Part shown: piece by piece, positions 12,376 through 24,879 of the stretch
Position numbering within the stretch: the first letter of the stretch is position 1
How the letters are laid out: every line of letters begins with the position of its first letter
From: Streblospio benedicti
Taxonomy: Eukaryota > Annelida > Polychaeta > Spionida > Spionidae
Length of the DNA stretch: 64,000 nt
Direction: 5' to 3'
Assembly: GCA_019095985.1 (NCBI GenBank)
Contig: CM032660.1
Span: 57,398,045 to 57,462,044, forward strand
Translations under genes and position numbers: made by a program
The notes under the pieces: generated by a model
What the model was told of the DNA's origin: nothing
The model's database searches: none
What the model saw: only the letters and a program-made list of their open reading frames with translations

Positions 12376-12545
12376 AATTAAGACCATCTCTCCACTGAGA
12401 CCACCTCTACATTAAGACCACTTTTAACGGTTTCAAACATTCGTGAAGCTAACAAAATGAACTTCTATGTAGAGACCACCTCTCTATTGAGACCACCTAA
12501 AACTGGCCCCAACGATGGTCCTTATAGAGAGGTTATTCTGTACTT
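12376..12545. mobile_element. Short pogo-like MITE, degenerate
   Basis: Repeated AAGACCA(C/T)CTC motifs at the left and TATAGAGAGGTTATTCTGTA at the right resemble the termini of the element at 9363-11292. The left terminus itself is eroded. Confidence 0.55.
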
Positions 12546-13067
12546 CACAATTGGGCTATGTGAGAGCAAGCCCTTGTCCACCAATATTTTTTCAAACTAT
12601 GCGAAACTTCGAGATGTTAATGTAATGGTATAAGAGCGCTATCCAAGCCACTCCAGCATGACTACTGAGCATGTTCCAGTGACCTATCATAAGCACTATC
12701 ATGTTGATCTCCACACCATTACATTCTTTCCTTTCACAGCTCACTTGTAAACCTTCATCCCACAGAATTACTGGTTTAACAAGAGTGCATCATGGGGTAA
12801 AACTACTGAAAAAAGTTCATACGGCGCCGTATTAAATATCAAGACGCCGTATTAATGTGGGGAGAGCGGGGCTGGTTGAGACACGGATTGGTTGAGACAG
12901 AGGCGTTAATTTGAAACCTAGCAGCTAGACATGGTCTCTGTTATGTTACAAATCTTATCACACGTGTACATGTAGGTGTAAGTGAGCAGTGGCAGAAGGG
13001 GGTACTTCCTCCAGGATGACAGCATAATTATGGAACATCGTGAACAACCGATGTGTTGGAACTCAAT

Positions 13068-13218
13068 GGCAGATCAAGGTTTTCGGAAAGGGGAGGGGGC
13101 TCACTTAAGGAAAGGGGGTCGGCGCTTTTAAGAGATTTCATGAAAAACCATATGAAAATGAAGTATTTTGGTGGGAAAGAGGGGGTGGGGGCGTGCCCCC
13201 TGCGCCCCCTGGATCTAA
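13068..13218 (+). mobile_element. GGCAGATCC-family MITE, copy 3
   Basis: Starts GGCAGATCAAGGTTTTCGGA and ends CCCCCTGGATCT. The interior has GATTTCATGAAAAACC and GAAAATGAAGTATTTTGGTG. Confidence 0.8.
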
Positions 13219-13219
13219 C

Positions 13220-13530
13220 TATGGAACAGATGCTTCTGATTCATGCCTCCATTGTTTCAAATTGTAACGGCCGTGCCGGCACTTACGGTTTCATCTGTCG
13301 ACCATACACCCTCTCAACGCAGCAGACGAGGCCACAGTTAAGCAGGAAGACCCAGAACCAGTCAGAAGTGCGCCATTCCCAAGAGAACCAGCCAGATAAC
13401 TTCAAATGTGAGACCAGAACACACACGATCCACCTCGAAATGACAGTAAGCTTCGGGCGCTTTCTTGAGTATCTGGAACCACCAACGCCTACGTTAAATT
13501 GCGGGTTTACCAAATTAACGTGAAAGCACG
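13220..13530 (+). mobile_element. Fragment of the CCCCCAATTTCACATA-TIR element (right half)
   Basis: GGAACAGATGCTTCTGATTC, TACGGTTTCATCTGT, CAGAACCAG(T/C)CAGAAGTG and a worn right end match the right halves of the two fuller copies at 14652-15600 and 18745-19512. The left half is absent. Confidence 0.7.
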
Positions 13531-13985
13531 AAGATCCACATAAAACCTGGCCCTACGACGGCCATGAAAGTTTAGCTGAAAACATTCATGTAGCAAGTGT
13601 TTAAGAAAGGGACCTTTCTCTTGAGCGAGATGTTTCACAGCTCCGGGGTTACGCTATATTGTTCAACACATTACATGTACATATCATATGACACTTCACA
13701 AAACAGTGGGATATACACAGGGAAAAGATGATTCTGTCCGCATGCACCTCCTTATAGATGATACAATAGGGTAAATAACGACTACGACAGCATGGCATAT
13801 TTGGCTTCAATTAGCTGGAAAGTCTGACCTTAGCATTAGTCAATGGACTTTCACGAATGAGATACGTTGTCCTTTGTTGGTGAGTGTACTTCTTAACCCC
13901 GGAAATGGATGCCTTCACACCAACAATGATTATAGGCCATTATAGAAATGACGTCGGCGACAGAGCTAAAAACTAGTACATGTTT
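13530..13985. other. No gene recognised
   Basis: Unique-looking sequence between two repeats. No open frame with a recognisable domain and no splice-flanked exon candidate. Confidence 0.4.
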
Positions 13986-13989
13986 GTGT

Positions 13990-14064
13990 AAGGTGTTGTT
14001 GTTGGTTTTTGTTGTTTTTGTTGTTTTTGGCGTTTTTCGTTGTTTTTGTTGTTTTTGTTGTTTT

Positions 14065-14127
<63 letters not shown>

Positions 14128-14128
14128 A
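13990..14128. repeat. GTTTTT-rich stretch followed by (CTG)n, about 19 units
   Basis: A GTTGTT(TTT) simple repeat at 13990-14066 runs into an uninterrupted CTG/CAG trinucleotide tract at about 14067-14124. The long open frames across it on both strands are produced by the repeat itself. No recognisable protein sequence flanks it. Confidence 0.85.
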
Positions 14129-14651
14129 GTTGTTGTGTTGTTGTGGTTGCGAGGGTTTCGGGAAGGGCTGGGGCCCGGACACTCATATTTTGACTATTTT
14201 CAGGACCAAGTAGGTCCACTGGTCTACAGCATTTGTAAAAGCCGACCCCTAACTCTGAAAACACTGAATCTGCCTCTTTAAGCAGATGGCATAAGTTCAA
14301 TATGTCTCAAGAGGAAACATCTACGTTACTAGCGTCCATGATTCTCAATGACAATGGCTGCCAACTACAGGTACACAAGTTCATTATCTTGTACACAACT
14401 CTAAATATAGCATTACATAACAACAATTACACGTTGCCCAACGCCAACACATTTGGTGAGGTGTTTATTTTGGACAGAACACTTAAGTCTCATTGATTTC
14501 AGGCTAATGCTTCGACTCCTAGACAAACTGTGTGTTAACCATTTGAATGCGCGCACACATATCGCGTACGAAGAGTGCCCTTCCAACTAACTTTAACAGC
14601 GAGACGTCTGTATGCGCATTATTTAAACACCTTACCAAACCTTCGCTGTTA

Positions 14652-15600
14652 ACCCCCAATTTCACATAATGGATGCTAGCTCCAGATGCTACAAAAGACG
14701 CAAGGAATGAGAAAACAATATTGTCGCTCTTTTTTATGGTGCCTCTTCTACATATTTTGGAGTCGAAAGGTACGGGATTGTCTGGAATAACGGTCGTTTA
14801 CCTTTCTGATGGACCGGATGAAAAAGCAGGCTTATGGGACCATTCGAAAATAGCACACCATAATTCGGGAACACTTTTATGAACATAATGTCAGCAATGC
14901 CACATTTAAGCAGAAAGGCCTCATCTCCAAATTTCACATAGGCGATGCTAGCTCCAGATGCTCGAGAAGACACTAGAAGCTTAGTGTCATCTCGAGGGGA
15001 ACGTGGGTGCTTTAGCCTCAGCTTTGGAGTGATCTGGCTTGGTTGAGAATGGCGCACTTCTGGATGGTTCTGCGTCTAGTCTGCTACTTTAGTAGGATGT
15101 ATGGTTGACAGATGAATCCGTAAGTGCCGCCGCTGCCGTTACAATATGGAGCAATTGAAGCATGACACAGAAGTATCTGTTCCAACAGTTTGGTTGTTCA
15201 TGATGCTGCATGATTAATGCTATCGTCCCGGAGGAAATGACACACTTCTGCCTGGTTCTGGCCAAGAGATAGTTATCACTTCTTTGGGGGAGTGATTTTG
15301 ATCTTATTCAACTGTTGGAACAGATACTTCTGTTTCGAAGCTTCAGTTGCTTCAGATTGTAATGTAGTGGCGGCAGTTACGGTTTCATCTGTGAACCATA
15401 CGTACTCCCAAAGCAGCAGGCGGGGCTACAGTTAAGCAAAAAACCCAGAACCAGCCAGAAGTGTGCCATTCGCAACTGAACCAGCCAGATCACTCCAAAC
15501 TTGAGGTCAGAACACCCTTGTCCACCTCGAATTGGCACCAAGCTTCTGACGTCTTCTTGAGCACCTGGAGCTAGCATCGGCTATGTGAAATTGGGGGGGG
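14652..15600. mobile_element. Non-autonomous TIR element, copy A, about 0.95 kb
   Basis: The left end reads CCCCCAATTTCACATAATGG, then ATGCTAGCTCCAGATGCT and AAAGACGC. The right end is its inverse, GCGTCTTCTTGAGCACCTGG, AGCTAGCATCGGCTATGTGAAATTGGGGG read in parts. Inside, 14925-15200 and 15310-15595 are inverted copies of one another, so the element is largely a foldback. No transposase frame. Confidence 0.8.
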
Positions 15601-16010
15601 GGGGTGTTTAGGGTCACTAGTGGTAGTAGAGAAAAGTGTCCACAATTCTGAGGCGTGAAATTGTTTTAGTGTCATTCAAATAGGAGCATAAAAAGATGTT
15701 ACTAATTGTAAAGTGTACTTATTATGGGGGTGTCCCAATGAGTAGAGAGGGGATCTAGACTTGCGCCACCTTTTTCATAACATCGCTATGACACAACTTT
15801 GCCGTTGGTTGAAGATATGTGTAAGACATGAAATGCCCTCACAAAACATTTTTGTCCATTAAGATTATCTCTATAGTGTTATAAGTATTAAAATACAGTT
15901 CACATGTATTTGTATAGTGTCATACATGGTTGACAGTTGTACGCATATTTTAAATGATGTTGATGATTTCAAATAGATAATAAATAACAAATAGTTAAAA
16001 TGAATAAGAT
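15600..16010. other. No gene recognised
   Basis: AT-rich sequence; only short frames without recognisable content. Confidence 0.4.
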
Positions 16011-16012
16011 AA

Positions 16013-16306
16013 ATGTAAGGCATCGACCATTTGATCTCAGAGGGAGGGGGCAGCAAAAATATTGAAAAAAATAACGCAAGGCTGAAAATTGATGAAAAAA
16101 ATATTAAGGTTTCATTTGGCTAGAAAAAATAATAATTGTCAAATATGGCTTTAAACAGCTTCATGCAGCTTAAAAGATAATTGAGGTTCAGTAATCTAAG
16201 AAAAAAAATAGATGTCAAATTTCATGAACAAAAATAATTGAAGCTATGGTGAAAATAGCTGCCCCCCCCCCCCGCCCCCCTGAGATCAAATTGTAGATGC
16301 CTAATG
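16013..16306. mobile_element. MITE with TTTGATCTCAG termini
   Basis: The left end AAGGCATCGACCATTTGATC TCAG (read in two parts) and the reverse complement of the right end, TTAGGCATCTACAATTTGAT then CTCAG, are inverted copies that both run on into G-rich then GCAGC. The interior is A-rich and non-coding. Confidence 0.7.
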
Positions 16307-17635
16307 TTAAAAATTGTTTATTGTGCTCGAGTGGGGATGAGACGTCAGAAAAGATCTCACTGAGCGTGAAGCCCACAGGAAATGAGAGAGGAGACAATGT
16401 CTCACCCCAACTCGTATGCCTCTCCTTTCATCACCTGGTTTTTTTCTTCTAATTTCTAGATTTTACACTTTGTAGTGTGTGAGATGGTATTTTTCCAGAT
16501 CCACCCCTAAGTCAAATCAAATGGAGTGATTTCAGCAACTAGTATGTGAGATCTTGGTGCAGAAATGGCACGACGGTTATTCACCGCACACGCACTTTAC
16601 AGTAAAAAACGAAAATCATTGAATTCACTGTCATAGTCAGTGCGTGTGCACACAATTCTGAACTTCCACGGATTCCATTTACTATGAACTACTTACTGGT
16701 GTATGGATTGATTGTTATCCTGCTATTTCAAGTTCAAACTTCACCATTCAGTGTGGAAAGCTTCATTTCTTGTTAACCATTATGATTGTTATAAGGGAAT
16801 CAAGTGAAGTCATGTACCCTCACAGTGAGCTGACCAGAACTTGGTGCAATGCTTTGTGGGAATTATTGTCGTCTGGTCGGCAGTTCTAATCGTTCTTGGG
16901 TTCATGTTATCAGTGCTATAGGCCTATGACAAGTATTTGTAAGTGTGAAAAATCCGCCCTTCATCACCCTGTTCTCTTTTGTGGGTATTCTTCAAATCTA
17001 TGATTTTTGTTAGATATTAGCTGTAACGCTCTGTATTAGTTTCACTGTTTGTCTTTATTTTAATTTTTTTGTTATTATTCAATATGTTATGCATATTTTT
17101 GGTATACACACTATCAGCCATGATTTGCTTTGTTATATTTTATCGTGATAATTCAAGACATCAATTATTTTCTACAATTTATATATTATGTTCTTATGTA
17201 ACTAATCTTTTGTATACATATTTTTATTAATTTTCATGTAGCATCACCGTGTATTTTTTTATGCACTGTACATTTTTGTATCTCGAATACCCATGATGGG
17301 TCACGAGATGTAAAAATCTTGAAAGTTTGAAATCTTATTTCTCTCTGAAAATGTAATCAAGTTGTGCATTGTAAAATGTTGCAGGGAGCATAAAACACCG
17401 TGTTATGAGCATTGTGATAGGAATTACTGGTCACTATTCGCATATCGTCTACCATATTGTCCATGATCTATTCACCAATCACAGGCATTAAACAAATTTA
17501 ACAGTCATCAATTGATTGATGAACAAATCACTGGCAATACGACTCCGTTACAATCTACATTTTTTAACTAGTTAAGAATAAAAGTATTGTTATAACAGCA
17601 GTTATATTTACAATAATACACAAGACAGTATCACC
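16307..17635. other. No gene; possible LINE 3' untranslated remnant near 17285-17345
   Basis: T-rich sequence ends with TACCCATGATGGGTCACGAG, then a run of ATCTTGAAA-like units. A similar GATATCACGAGATATAAATG + ATCTTGAAATCTTGAAA tail recurs at 17868-17905. Such ends are typical of LINE 3' tails, but no coding part is recognisable here. Confidence 0.4.
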
Positions 17636-17639
17636 ACAG

Positions 17640-17910
17640 GTGGTGTACAGGAGTGGCTGTATACCTCGTAGACCATGATTTTTCATTCAACCAATTCACA
17701 ACGTCTAATCAGTTCGTATGTTCAAAAATTCAAACAAATCAGCATAATGCACTCAAAATAGCAGTGCACACCCATCCCATATATTTTTATGTTTAAAAAG
17801 TCGTAGCACAGCTGCTAATGAACCAACAATAGTATTTGAGGTGTCAAAATAAAATAACATAAAGGCGATGATATCACGAGATATAAATGAAATCTTGAAA
17901 TCTTGAAAAT
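17640..17910. repeat. Interspersed repeat related to the element at 48236-48651
   Basis: The block GAACCAACAATAGTATTTGA GGTGTCAAAAT (17823-17853) matches in reverse complement the block near 48546-48580, with similar flanking sequence. The element boundaries here are unclear. Confidence 0.5.
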
Positions 17911-18740
17911 TTATTGAAAGTGTATTGTAACACCGGCTTATGTACAGTGTAAAAGAGATTCCAGTAGACCAAAGATGGCCCTTTATAGTCTAGCAATTTC
18001 TAGTATGAGCAGGTTTGCATTGTGCTTGTTTTTGGGACATTATATCCCCTATTTTATAGAGTATCGTGCGAATATGATGATGAGCAAATACTGCATGCAT
18101 TACAGTATACTGATGTTTTAATGTAACTGTTTATATATGTTGGTTCTATCGTTGATAAATACTAAACATGTGTGTTACATTCACTTCTACGTTGACGTAT
18201 ACCTTATACAATGCAATTCATGCCACCAATTGAAAGAGGAAAGAGTGGTTACAAAATAGCAAGTGAGCACCACTGAATGATAAAATAGCTTTAAATTATG
18301 TCATACTTATGGGGCATAAGTGACGTATGTGTAATGGCTCCTCAGCATTGACGGTTCAGACATAACAATACACACCAGTCTGCTACACAGTTGCTCATGC
18401 AAGAGAGTGAAATGTGGACTTTCCCCTGACTTCATATACCATTGTTAATTTATTTAAATGCCATTAGACATGATCAGGTGTCAATAATCTTGCACTGTAG
18501 TTGTCTTGCAGATAGGTGGGTGGCATATGTGCACTGAAACAGTGTTGCTGTTTTCAAGCAAGGTAGACACTCAGAATAAGGGGGTTATCTCGAGGGGGTT
18601 ATATCCAAAGGTACAACAAAATGTTATAAGTATGCGTTAAAAACTTCTACTAATATCCTAATACATGAATATGTGTGGACGTTTCATAAAGAGGGAGTAC
18701 GTATTTTCTGTAGGTTCCCATGTATAAAACTATAACCAAA
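17911..18740. other. No gene recognised
   Basis: AT-rich sequence without recognisable coding content or strong repeat structure. Confidence 0.4.
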
Positions 18741-18744
18741 TCCT

Positions 18745-19512
18745 GACTTTACCCCCAATTGCACATAGCCGATCTTAGCTCCAGATGCTTCAAAAGACGC
18801 CAGAAATGAGAAAACAATCGTGTCAGCCTTTTTACTGTGCCTCGTGTGCATGTTTTGTGGCCAACGCACGGGATCGTCTGGAATAACGGTCTGTGACCTT
18901 TCTAATGGGCTGTTTGAAAAAGTAGGCTCATGGGACCATTCGGAAAAAGCACACTATAATACGGGAACATCTTTATGAATATCGTCAGAAATGCCACATC
19001 CAGCAGAAAGAGCTTACGATGATCAAGTTAACCCTCTAGACGACCCAGTAAAGCAAAAAGATGATCCAAATCAACAACTAAATAATCCATAACGAGAAAC
19101 CACAAGCCGAAAAAGATCAAAATCACTTCTCCGGAGAAGTGATGACTAGTTTTGGGCCAGAACCCCGCAGAAGTGTGCCGTTTCCTCTAGAAAGGCAGCA
19201 TTACTCATGGAGCATCGTAAACAACCCAACTGTTGGAACAGATGCTTTTGTTTCATGCCTCTATTGTCTCAGATTGTAACAGCAGTAGCGACACTTACGG
19301 TGTCATCTGTCAACTATACATCCTTCCAAAGCAGCAGACAGGACTGCAGTCAAGGGAAAAGTCCCAGAACCAGCCAGAAATGCATCATTCTCAACCATTC
19401 TTATCAAATCACTCCAAATTGGAGCTCAGAATACCCACGTCCAACTCGAAATGACGCTAAGCTTTTGGCGTCTTCTTAAGCACTATAGCATCGGCGAAGT
19501 GAAATTTTGGGG
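18745..19512. mobile_element. Non-autonomous TIR element, copy B, about 0.77 kb
   Basis: The left end CCCCCAATTGCACATAGCCG and right end CGGCGAAGTGAAATTTTGGG are the same inverted termini as copy A. The left half matches 14652-14930 and the right half matches 15310-15595 and 13220-13530. Confidence 0.8.
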
Positions 19513-19861
19513 GTATAGTGCGTTACGCACTGTATAAAAAGTGATTGTGAAATGATACAATTTTAACTATAGGGTGGTATATAAACCTATATCAAATATA
19601 TGACTGATCTCTAATAAAACGTCACAGATATCAGCATAGATGTATAGCCGGATACTAACAACATTATATCTAAATACATTCAATTCTTTTGGAGATGATC
19701 CCCTAGTTCCTACTTCCACCATTACCTGAAAATAACAAAAACTGCTGATCTCACGTCCACACTGAACTGTCACAGTTCAAAATCATGAACTTTGTAGCAA
19801 AAACGTAGAAAAATGTTTCTTCAAAGTTCTCTAATGAAAGATTTTATAAAAAATAAACTCC

Positions 19862-19960
19862 ATAGGCAGACCCAGGGTTGGTGGTGCACCCCCACCCCCA
19901 CCACCCCACCCCCTCTCCTCATCAAATTATTTCATTTTCATGTTATTTTTTGCATATCTA
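19862..19960 (-). mobile_element. GGCAGATCC-family MITE, truncated
   Basis: ATAGGCAGACCCAGG and a C-rich arm are followed by ATTTCATTTTCATG, as in reverse-oriented copies. The other terminus is missing. Confidence 0.55.
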
Positions 19961-21190
19961 CTATATCAATACGACATCCGTCAACTCGCTTGAGTTCGCC
20001 CACTCTCTTTAAAACGAAACCATGTCTGTTAGTAACTCTATATATTTACCTACTCTTGGTTACAGTGTCTACGTCATTTGATTTGAGTTTTTTTACTATT
20101 TCTGCTGTGTTAAGATCTGAAATTATTCAAAAATATAAAAATACCCGTCGGCCAAATTATTTATTGTGCATGTTTCAAGTATCAAGTATCCTTTTCAATA
20201 AAATTGGTTATGATTGTTTCAAAAATGATTGTTTCCACGTCAAACACGAGATTGAAGATGATGCACGAGGGAGCCGATGCCATTTAAGTGTGAAGTGGAA
20301 AATGTCACTTTTAGTGTGAAATAGGGAATTTGTTTAGAAAATAGGTGTCGCGTACTGAGTTAAAAAAATACATTTAGTGTTCATTGAAACAAGAGCTATA
20401 ATTTACGTGTAAACTTGGAAATCTGCCTCGATCTAAGTGTGAAGGAAATTTGAGGTGTGAAGTGGGAAATTAGCAGCATTTAAAAAAAAAAAAAATTTTG
20501 TTTAGCAAAAATTACAAAAAATAAGTGTTCAGTGGGAACAGGACCACCACCTACAATGTCCTACATACCTATTCAGATCCTATTGCATTGTACATATACT
20601 GCACACTCGATAGGCGACACTCGATGGTTGATATCATAAACAGACACTTGTACAACAAGAATCTCGCCGTCGCACTTCAGTTAAGTTCACTATATGTGCT
20701 CAGGCGTACAGTGGGTTTGCAGAGGAGCCAGTTTTAGGTGACAGTCACGGGAAAATATTTAAAATACTGCGTACATAGTAGCAATTTGGTGAGTCTTGTA
20801 TAAAGGTTATAGTCTCATTTTAGTTATTAAGTTTTTGCTTTGCTATCTGTGGATTGAAAATCTGTAAAAGTGTCACAAATTGTTTGTAAATTAGATTTTA
20901 TTAACTCTTGTCAGCTCTATAGAGCCCTGATCATAAGGATTATGGTTCTTCAGAGCCTACAAGCTTCAATGAAATTTAAACCATAGATATAGACAAACAT
21001 TACAGAAAACTGAACAACAATGAATTGCTGACGTATATGGCTATGGCAGCATAACATTTGAATATACTAATGGTCTGTAGAGATTATTGTCATGGCTTTA
21101 TGAACATCGAGGCCATAGGCTAAAAGCAGATATTGTTGTGTTCAAATGATATGTGTAAACTCAGCGCTTCCTACCAGCTTCTGTACCACA
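19961..21190. other. No gene recognised
   Basis: AT-rich. Short stretches such as TTTAAGTGTGAAGTGG recur loosely at 20285-20480. Open frames such as 19813-20319 carry no recognisable domain. Confidence 0.4.
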
Positions 21191-21194
21191 GACA

Positions 21195-21358
21195 GGCAGA
21201 TCCAGTGGGGAGGGCACAGGGATGTGTGTGTCCACCGCCCTTTCCCCAGCAAAATACTTCATTTTCATAGGGTTTTTTACACGACCGCCAGCGATCGCGC
21301 GTACGAAACCCATGAAATCCCTGAAGTGACCCCCCCTTTCTAAAAACATGGATCTGCC
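21195..21358 (-). mobile_element. GGCAGATCC-family MITE, copy 4 (long form)
   Basis: Termini GGCAGATCCAG and CATGGATCTGCC. This long form has an extra interior block (CGACCGCCAGCGATCGCGCG) also present in the copies at 34124 and 43915, so the family has at least two size classes. Confidence 0.85.
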
Positions 21359-21399
21359 ATTGATAGATTCCATAAGCGTCAAACATGCAGCAGACGTCT

Positions 21400-22600
21400 T
21401 TTTGATTTGTATAGTTACTATTCCAAGTTGCAGCCAGCGGTGAAAGGGGAAAATGTGTTTGCACAACAACCATCATCTACACCAGTCATTGATTGAAATA
21501 TCCAATGCATCAGACTGGGAAACCTATATGGTTACTTTTCAGTACATACTTATGTCCGAGATAAATTGCATTCATGTTGCCATAGACAAACGTTCCATCA
21601 ATATCAGGTGTGTTGTATAAATTTGCATAGTTACAATACATGCCTGTCAGGCAGACATCATATGGGCCTCGTGTGTTTCCGTAGATTCTATAGAATGTTT
21701 CAATATGTGTATCACCAAGCGCATATGCACTACATGATATGCCCATATAATACATTTGAAACAGACTGTAGTCAACAGTGTCGACGCCGTATCTTCACGG
21801 GATTTAATGTAAACCACTTGAGCGGGAGGCATAAGATGGGGTCTCCTTGAAAGAACATTTCGTTTGTACGTTGTAATGAAATCTATATGGTTTAAGGTTG
21901 GTATTTCAAAGAAACCCCACACCTAGCCCCAATGGCATGCATGAGCGGTTCTTTTCAAGCTTCGTGCCAGGCAGGTGTGAATAGTGAATAGAATCCAACT
22001 CTAGCAGTAAGACGTAACTTGTCACGATGAGATGCATAAGTGAGTGACGAAGCTTTAGAGTGGTTAGATAGGGGAAGTCTGGGTGCTGGTGCTTCAACAG
22101 ATTTGTTTAAATATAGCTTTGCATATTGTATTCATAGAGCTGTTGTTGGCAATATCTGTTGCGTTAACTGAACGAAGAATAGATATTATCAATTTATGAA
22201 AATTAGACCCAAAGTCCAATGGCATAACAGGTTCGTTGGAGAGACTAGCCAACTTTTAATGGAAATCAGGAAATATTTGAAAACACAAAATATCCAAAGT
22301 GAGTATTACTCTTTGGTAGTGTACTATCACGTTCATCAATACCAAGACACTCTTTCAGCCTCGAAACCACTTATACACTCATCAGAAAGATAAGCTATAC
22401 ATATGGAACTATAATCTGCGTGGGACATAACACCGAGAGGGGACCAGTCCTGTAGCCCCACACCTGTTGGGACTACGTCATCACAAGTCACGGAAGAAAT
22501 ATGCGATGCCAAATGAAACATTCGTGTGGGTTTCTTCATCATACACATAGTAAATAGTAGTAATTTGGTGAATCTTATATACATATGTATAGTTAATACA
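21400..22600. other. No supportable gene; one unexplained reading frame and a dispersed motif
   Basis: The minus strand has an open stretch at about 21510-21755 (contains ETFYRIYGNTRGPYDVCLTG) with protein-like composition but no recognised family. A motif at about 21765-21835 (CTGTAGTCAACAGTGTCGAC ... GGGATTTAAT ... GGCATAAGAT) recurs at 28565-28632 in the first intron of the lectin-channel gene, so part of this stretch is a dispersed repeat. Confidence 0.35.
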
Positions 22601-22616
22601 TATGTCTAGTATCTAG

Positions 22617-23504
22617 CATAAATTCGCACCAAATGCCGCCATAATTGGTGATATGGGATGGAATAGTCCGATGTTGGAAAGAAAAATATGTATTTTACGA
22701 TTATGGAACAGACTCTGTAATATGCCGAAAAATAGACTGACAACACAAATATTTCTAAATGACTTTCATACATGTTTAAATAACTGGTCAAGTGACATAA
22801 AACAAATCTTTATAGCGTTGTAATTAGATACTGCATTTACAGATTTATGTCCTTGTGATTTGGATGCTGTTACTTTAAAATTTAAAGATGTTCAAAACAC
22901 TTGGTGGAAAAATGAAATAGCTAAAAAAGCAAATTAAGAATTTACAAGTCATTTAACTGTGAAAAACAAACCATATGTAAAATATTTGAAAGACAGATGT
23001 CAAAGATCCCTGCTTGCTCAATTCAGATGCGGTATTCTGAAACTCCGAGTAGAATCCGGTAGATTCTCTAGAATAGTTGAATCAGAAAGAATATGTCAAT
23101 TTTGTAACATGAACGAAATAGAAAATGAACTGCATTTTATCTTTCATTTTCCAACTTATTCAGCAGAAAAACAGCAATAATTTTATTATTGTAATTCTGA
23201 TTTAGAAAACTAATGTAGAAAATGCAAAATAAATGAAAGGTTTTATCCAATTTCATTCAAACTGCGTGAAATGTCAGAAATTGTGAACTGTTCATATGAG
23301 TATTTATAATTATTCTTTTCATAAAACTATCTTTGCTGTTATGTATTGTTTAGTTAATATATTGTAATGTAATGTTGAAAATGATAGGTCAATTTATTAG
23401 TATTAAAATACTAGGTGACTGATAAACCCAAGAAGGGTTGGGTATATTATGTAATCTGTGTAATTTAGTCAGTTTTGTTGTATATGTACGTACCTTGTCA
23501 CTAT
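22617..23504 (+). mobile_element. 5'-truncated LINE (non-LTR retrotransposon), ORF2 C-terminal end
   Basis: Readable protein includes KFAPNAAIIGDMGWNSPM, ICILRLWNRLCNMPKNRL and WSSDIKQIF. Further on come RSLLAQFRCGILKLRVESGR and CQFCNMNEIENELHFIFHFP, a C-terminal Cys/His knuckle. This is the region after the reverse transcriptase in several LINE clades. It contains stops, for example near 22822 and 22936, and lacks the polymerase core, so it is a dead 5'-truncated copy. The clade is not assigned. Confidence 0.75.
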
Positions 23505-23576
23505 AATAAATAAACAAACAAACAAACAAACAAACAAACAAACAAACAAACAAACAAACAAACAAACAAACAAACT
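23505..23576 (+). repeat. (CAAA)n tail of the LINE, about 17 units
   Basis: ATAATAAATAAACAAACAAAC... directly follows the LINE 3' end. A tetranucleotide tail of this kind marks the 3' terminus of the insertion. Confidence 0.85.
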
Positions 23577-23579
23577 ATC

Positions 23580-24480
23580 ATGTTCAGCTACCTAAAATCA
23601 GTATGAGTGAGGCACTATTGTCACAAAATTGGAAGCACTTGTTGTTAGGCTCACACTTATCCGGCTAACAAACCTTTACAGTCGAGGAGGAGTCCAAAGA
23701 CTTGCCAGCCAACCCTACGGCTACGTCGCCCTGTAGCAACTGTCGACCGGCCTCACAAGTTTCCCACCACAATAGACAATGGATTGACTCGATAGTCCCC
23801 GGCCCGGGTGGTCGCCACTTACCTAAACAAACAGCTCCGACTAGTTGAGTCCGTCATTCGAGTCGCGAACGTCGATTTTCCGCGTCTTTTTATCTCGAGT
23901 GTCGGCTGCTGTTAGTGTTTTCGATTTTCGCCGATTTCCGGCTTTTGGACACTTTCGCCGCCATTTTCAAACGGCTCGTGTGTCGTTCTACGCGGATAGT
24001 TTACTTTTTAAAAAGTGCTGACGTGTTTTGTGCCCTATTGTGTATGGTAGTGTAGGTTCATTGTATGGTGACTGGGCGCAGAAAAAGAAGCAGCTTTTGG
24101 TGAAATAGTTGGAAGGATGAAGGCACTGGTAGTGAAACAACGTGGGAAATGATTGAGGAACTTTCAGAGGAGGATGGTTTATGGGTATTTTGAGACAGAT
24201 TACTTGTAATATAATTGTTTTTTTTTTATAAATATAGTATTGAAGAAAAATGGATATTGAGATAATTTGAGAGTGATGATTTGAATGTCGCTGCATAGTT
24301 TCTGATTCACACGTAGGCACGGACTTGCTAAAGTGAGTATTTGTAACGTTTACACGTAGACTGAGATTATAGCATATCTTCTATAAGGACAAAGTAAGAG
24401 TAAGATAAAAAAGGTTATCACATATATATTACGTATAGCACTTATCTATAGAGAGCACTCAGTAACTAATTAAACGTATG
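23580..24480. other. CpG-containing GC-richer block (23640-23990), no gene recognised
   Basis: Between AT-rich flanks, about 350 bp is GC-richer and has many CpG dinucleotides. A plus-strand frame of roughly 60 codons begins at an acceptor-like TTTACAG at 23671-23677 (TVEEESKDLPANPTATSPCS). It could be a host exon, a promoter-proximal block or the 5' region of a retroelement; nothing in it is recognised. Confidence 0.3.
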
Positions 24481-24725
24481 TGTGCGCTAAGCGGGCTGCA
24501 GCAAGGACACAGCCAGTGTTGTTTTTTTGTTTGTTTGTTTACTCATATTACCAAAAGCGCTTTTGGTACTCGTTTTAAAAATATTTAAAAAAAAAACTTT
24601 TCAAGTAACTATGCGCAAGAGGCCACCAGAATTTTTCGACAAGTGTACGTGCTGTATTTTGTAAAGCAAAAGCACCCCCACCCCCTTAAAACAAACAAAA
24701 AACCAACACGCACAAAAACGAATTG

Positions 24726-24878
<153 letters not shown>

Positions 24879-24879
24879 A

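Noticed and set aside
13893-14300. Long minus-strand frame with poly-Gln
   Set aside because: The frame is held open by the (CTG)n and GTTTTT repeats. The flanks show no recognisable protein, and equally long frames exist on the other strand.
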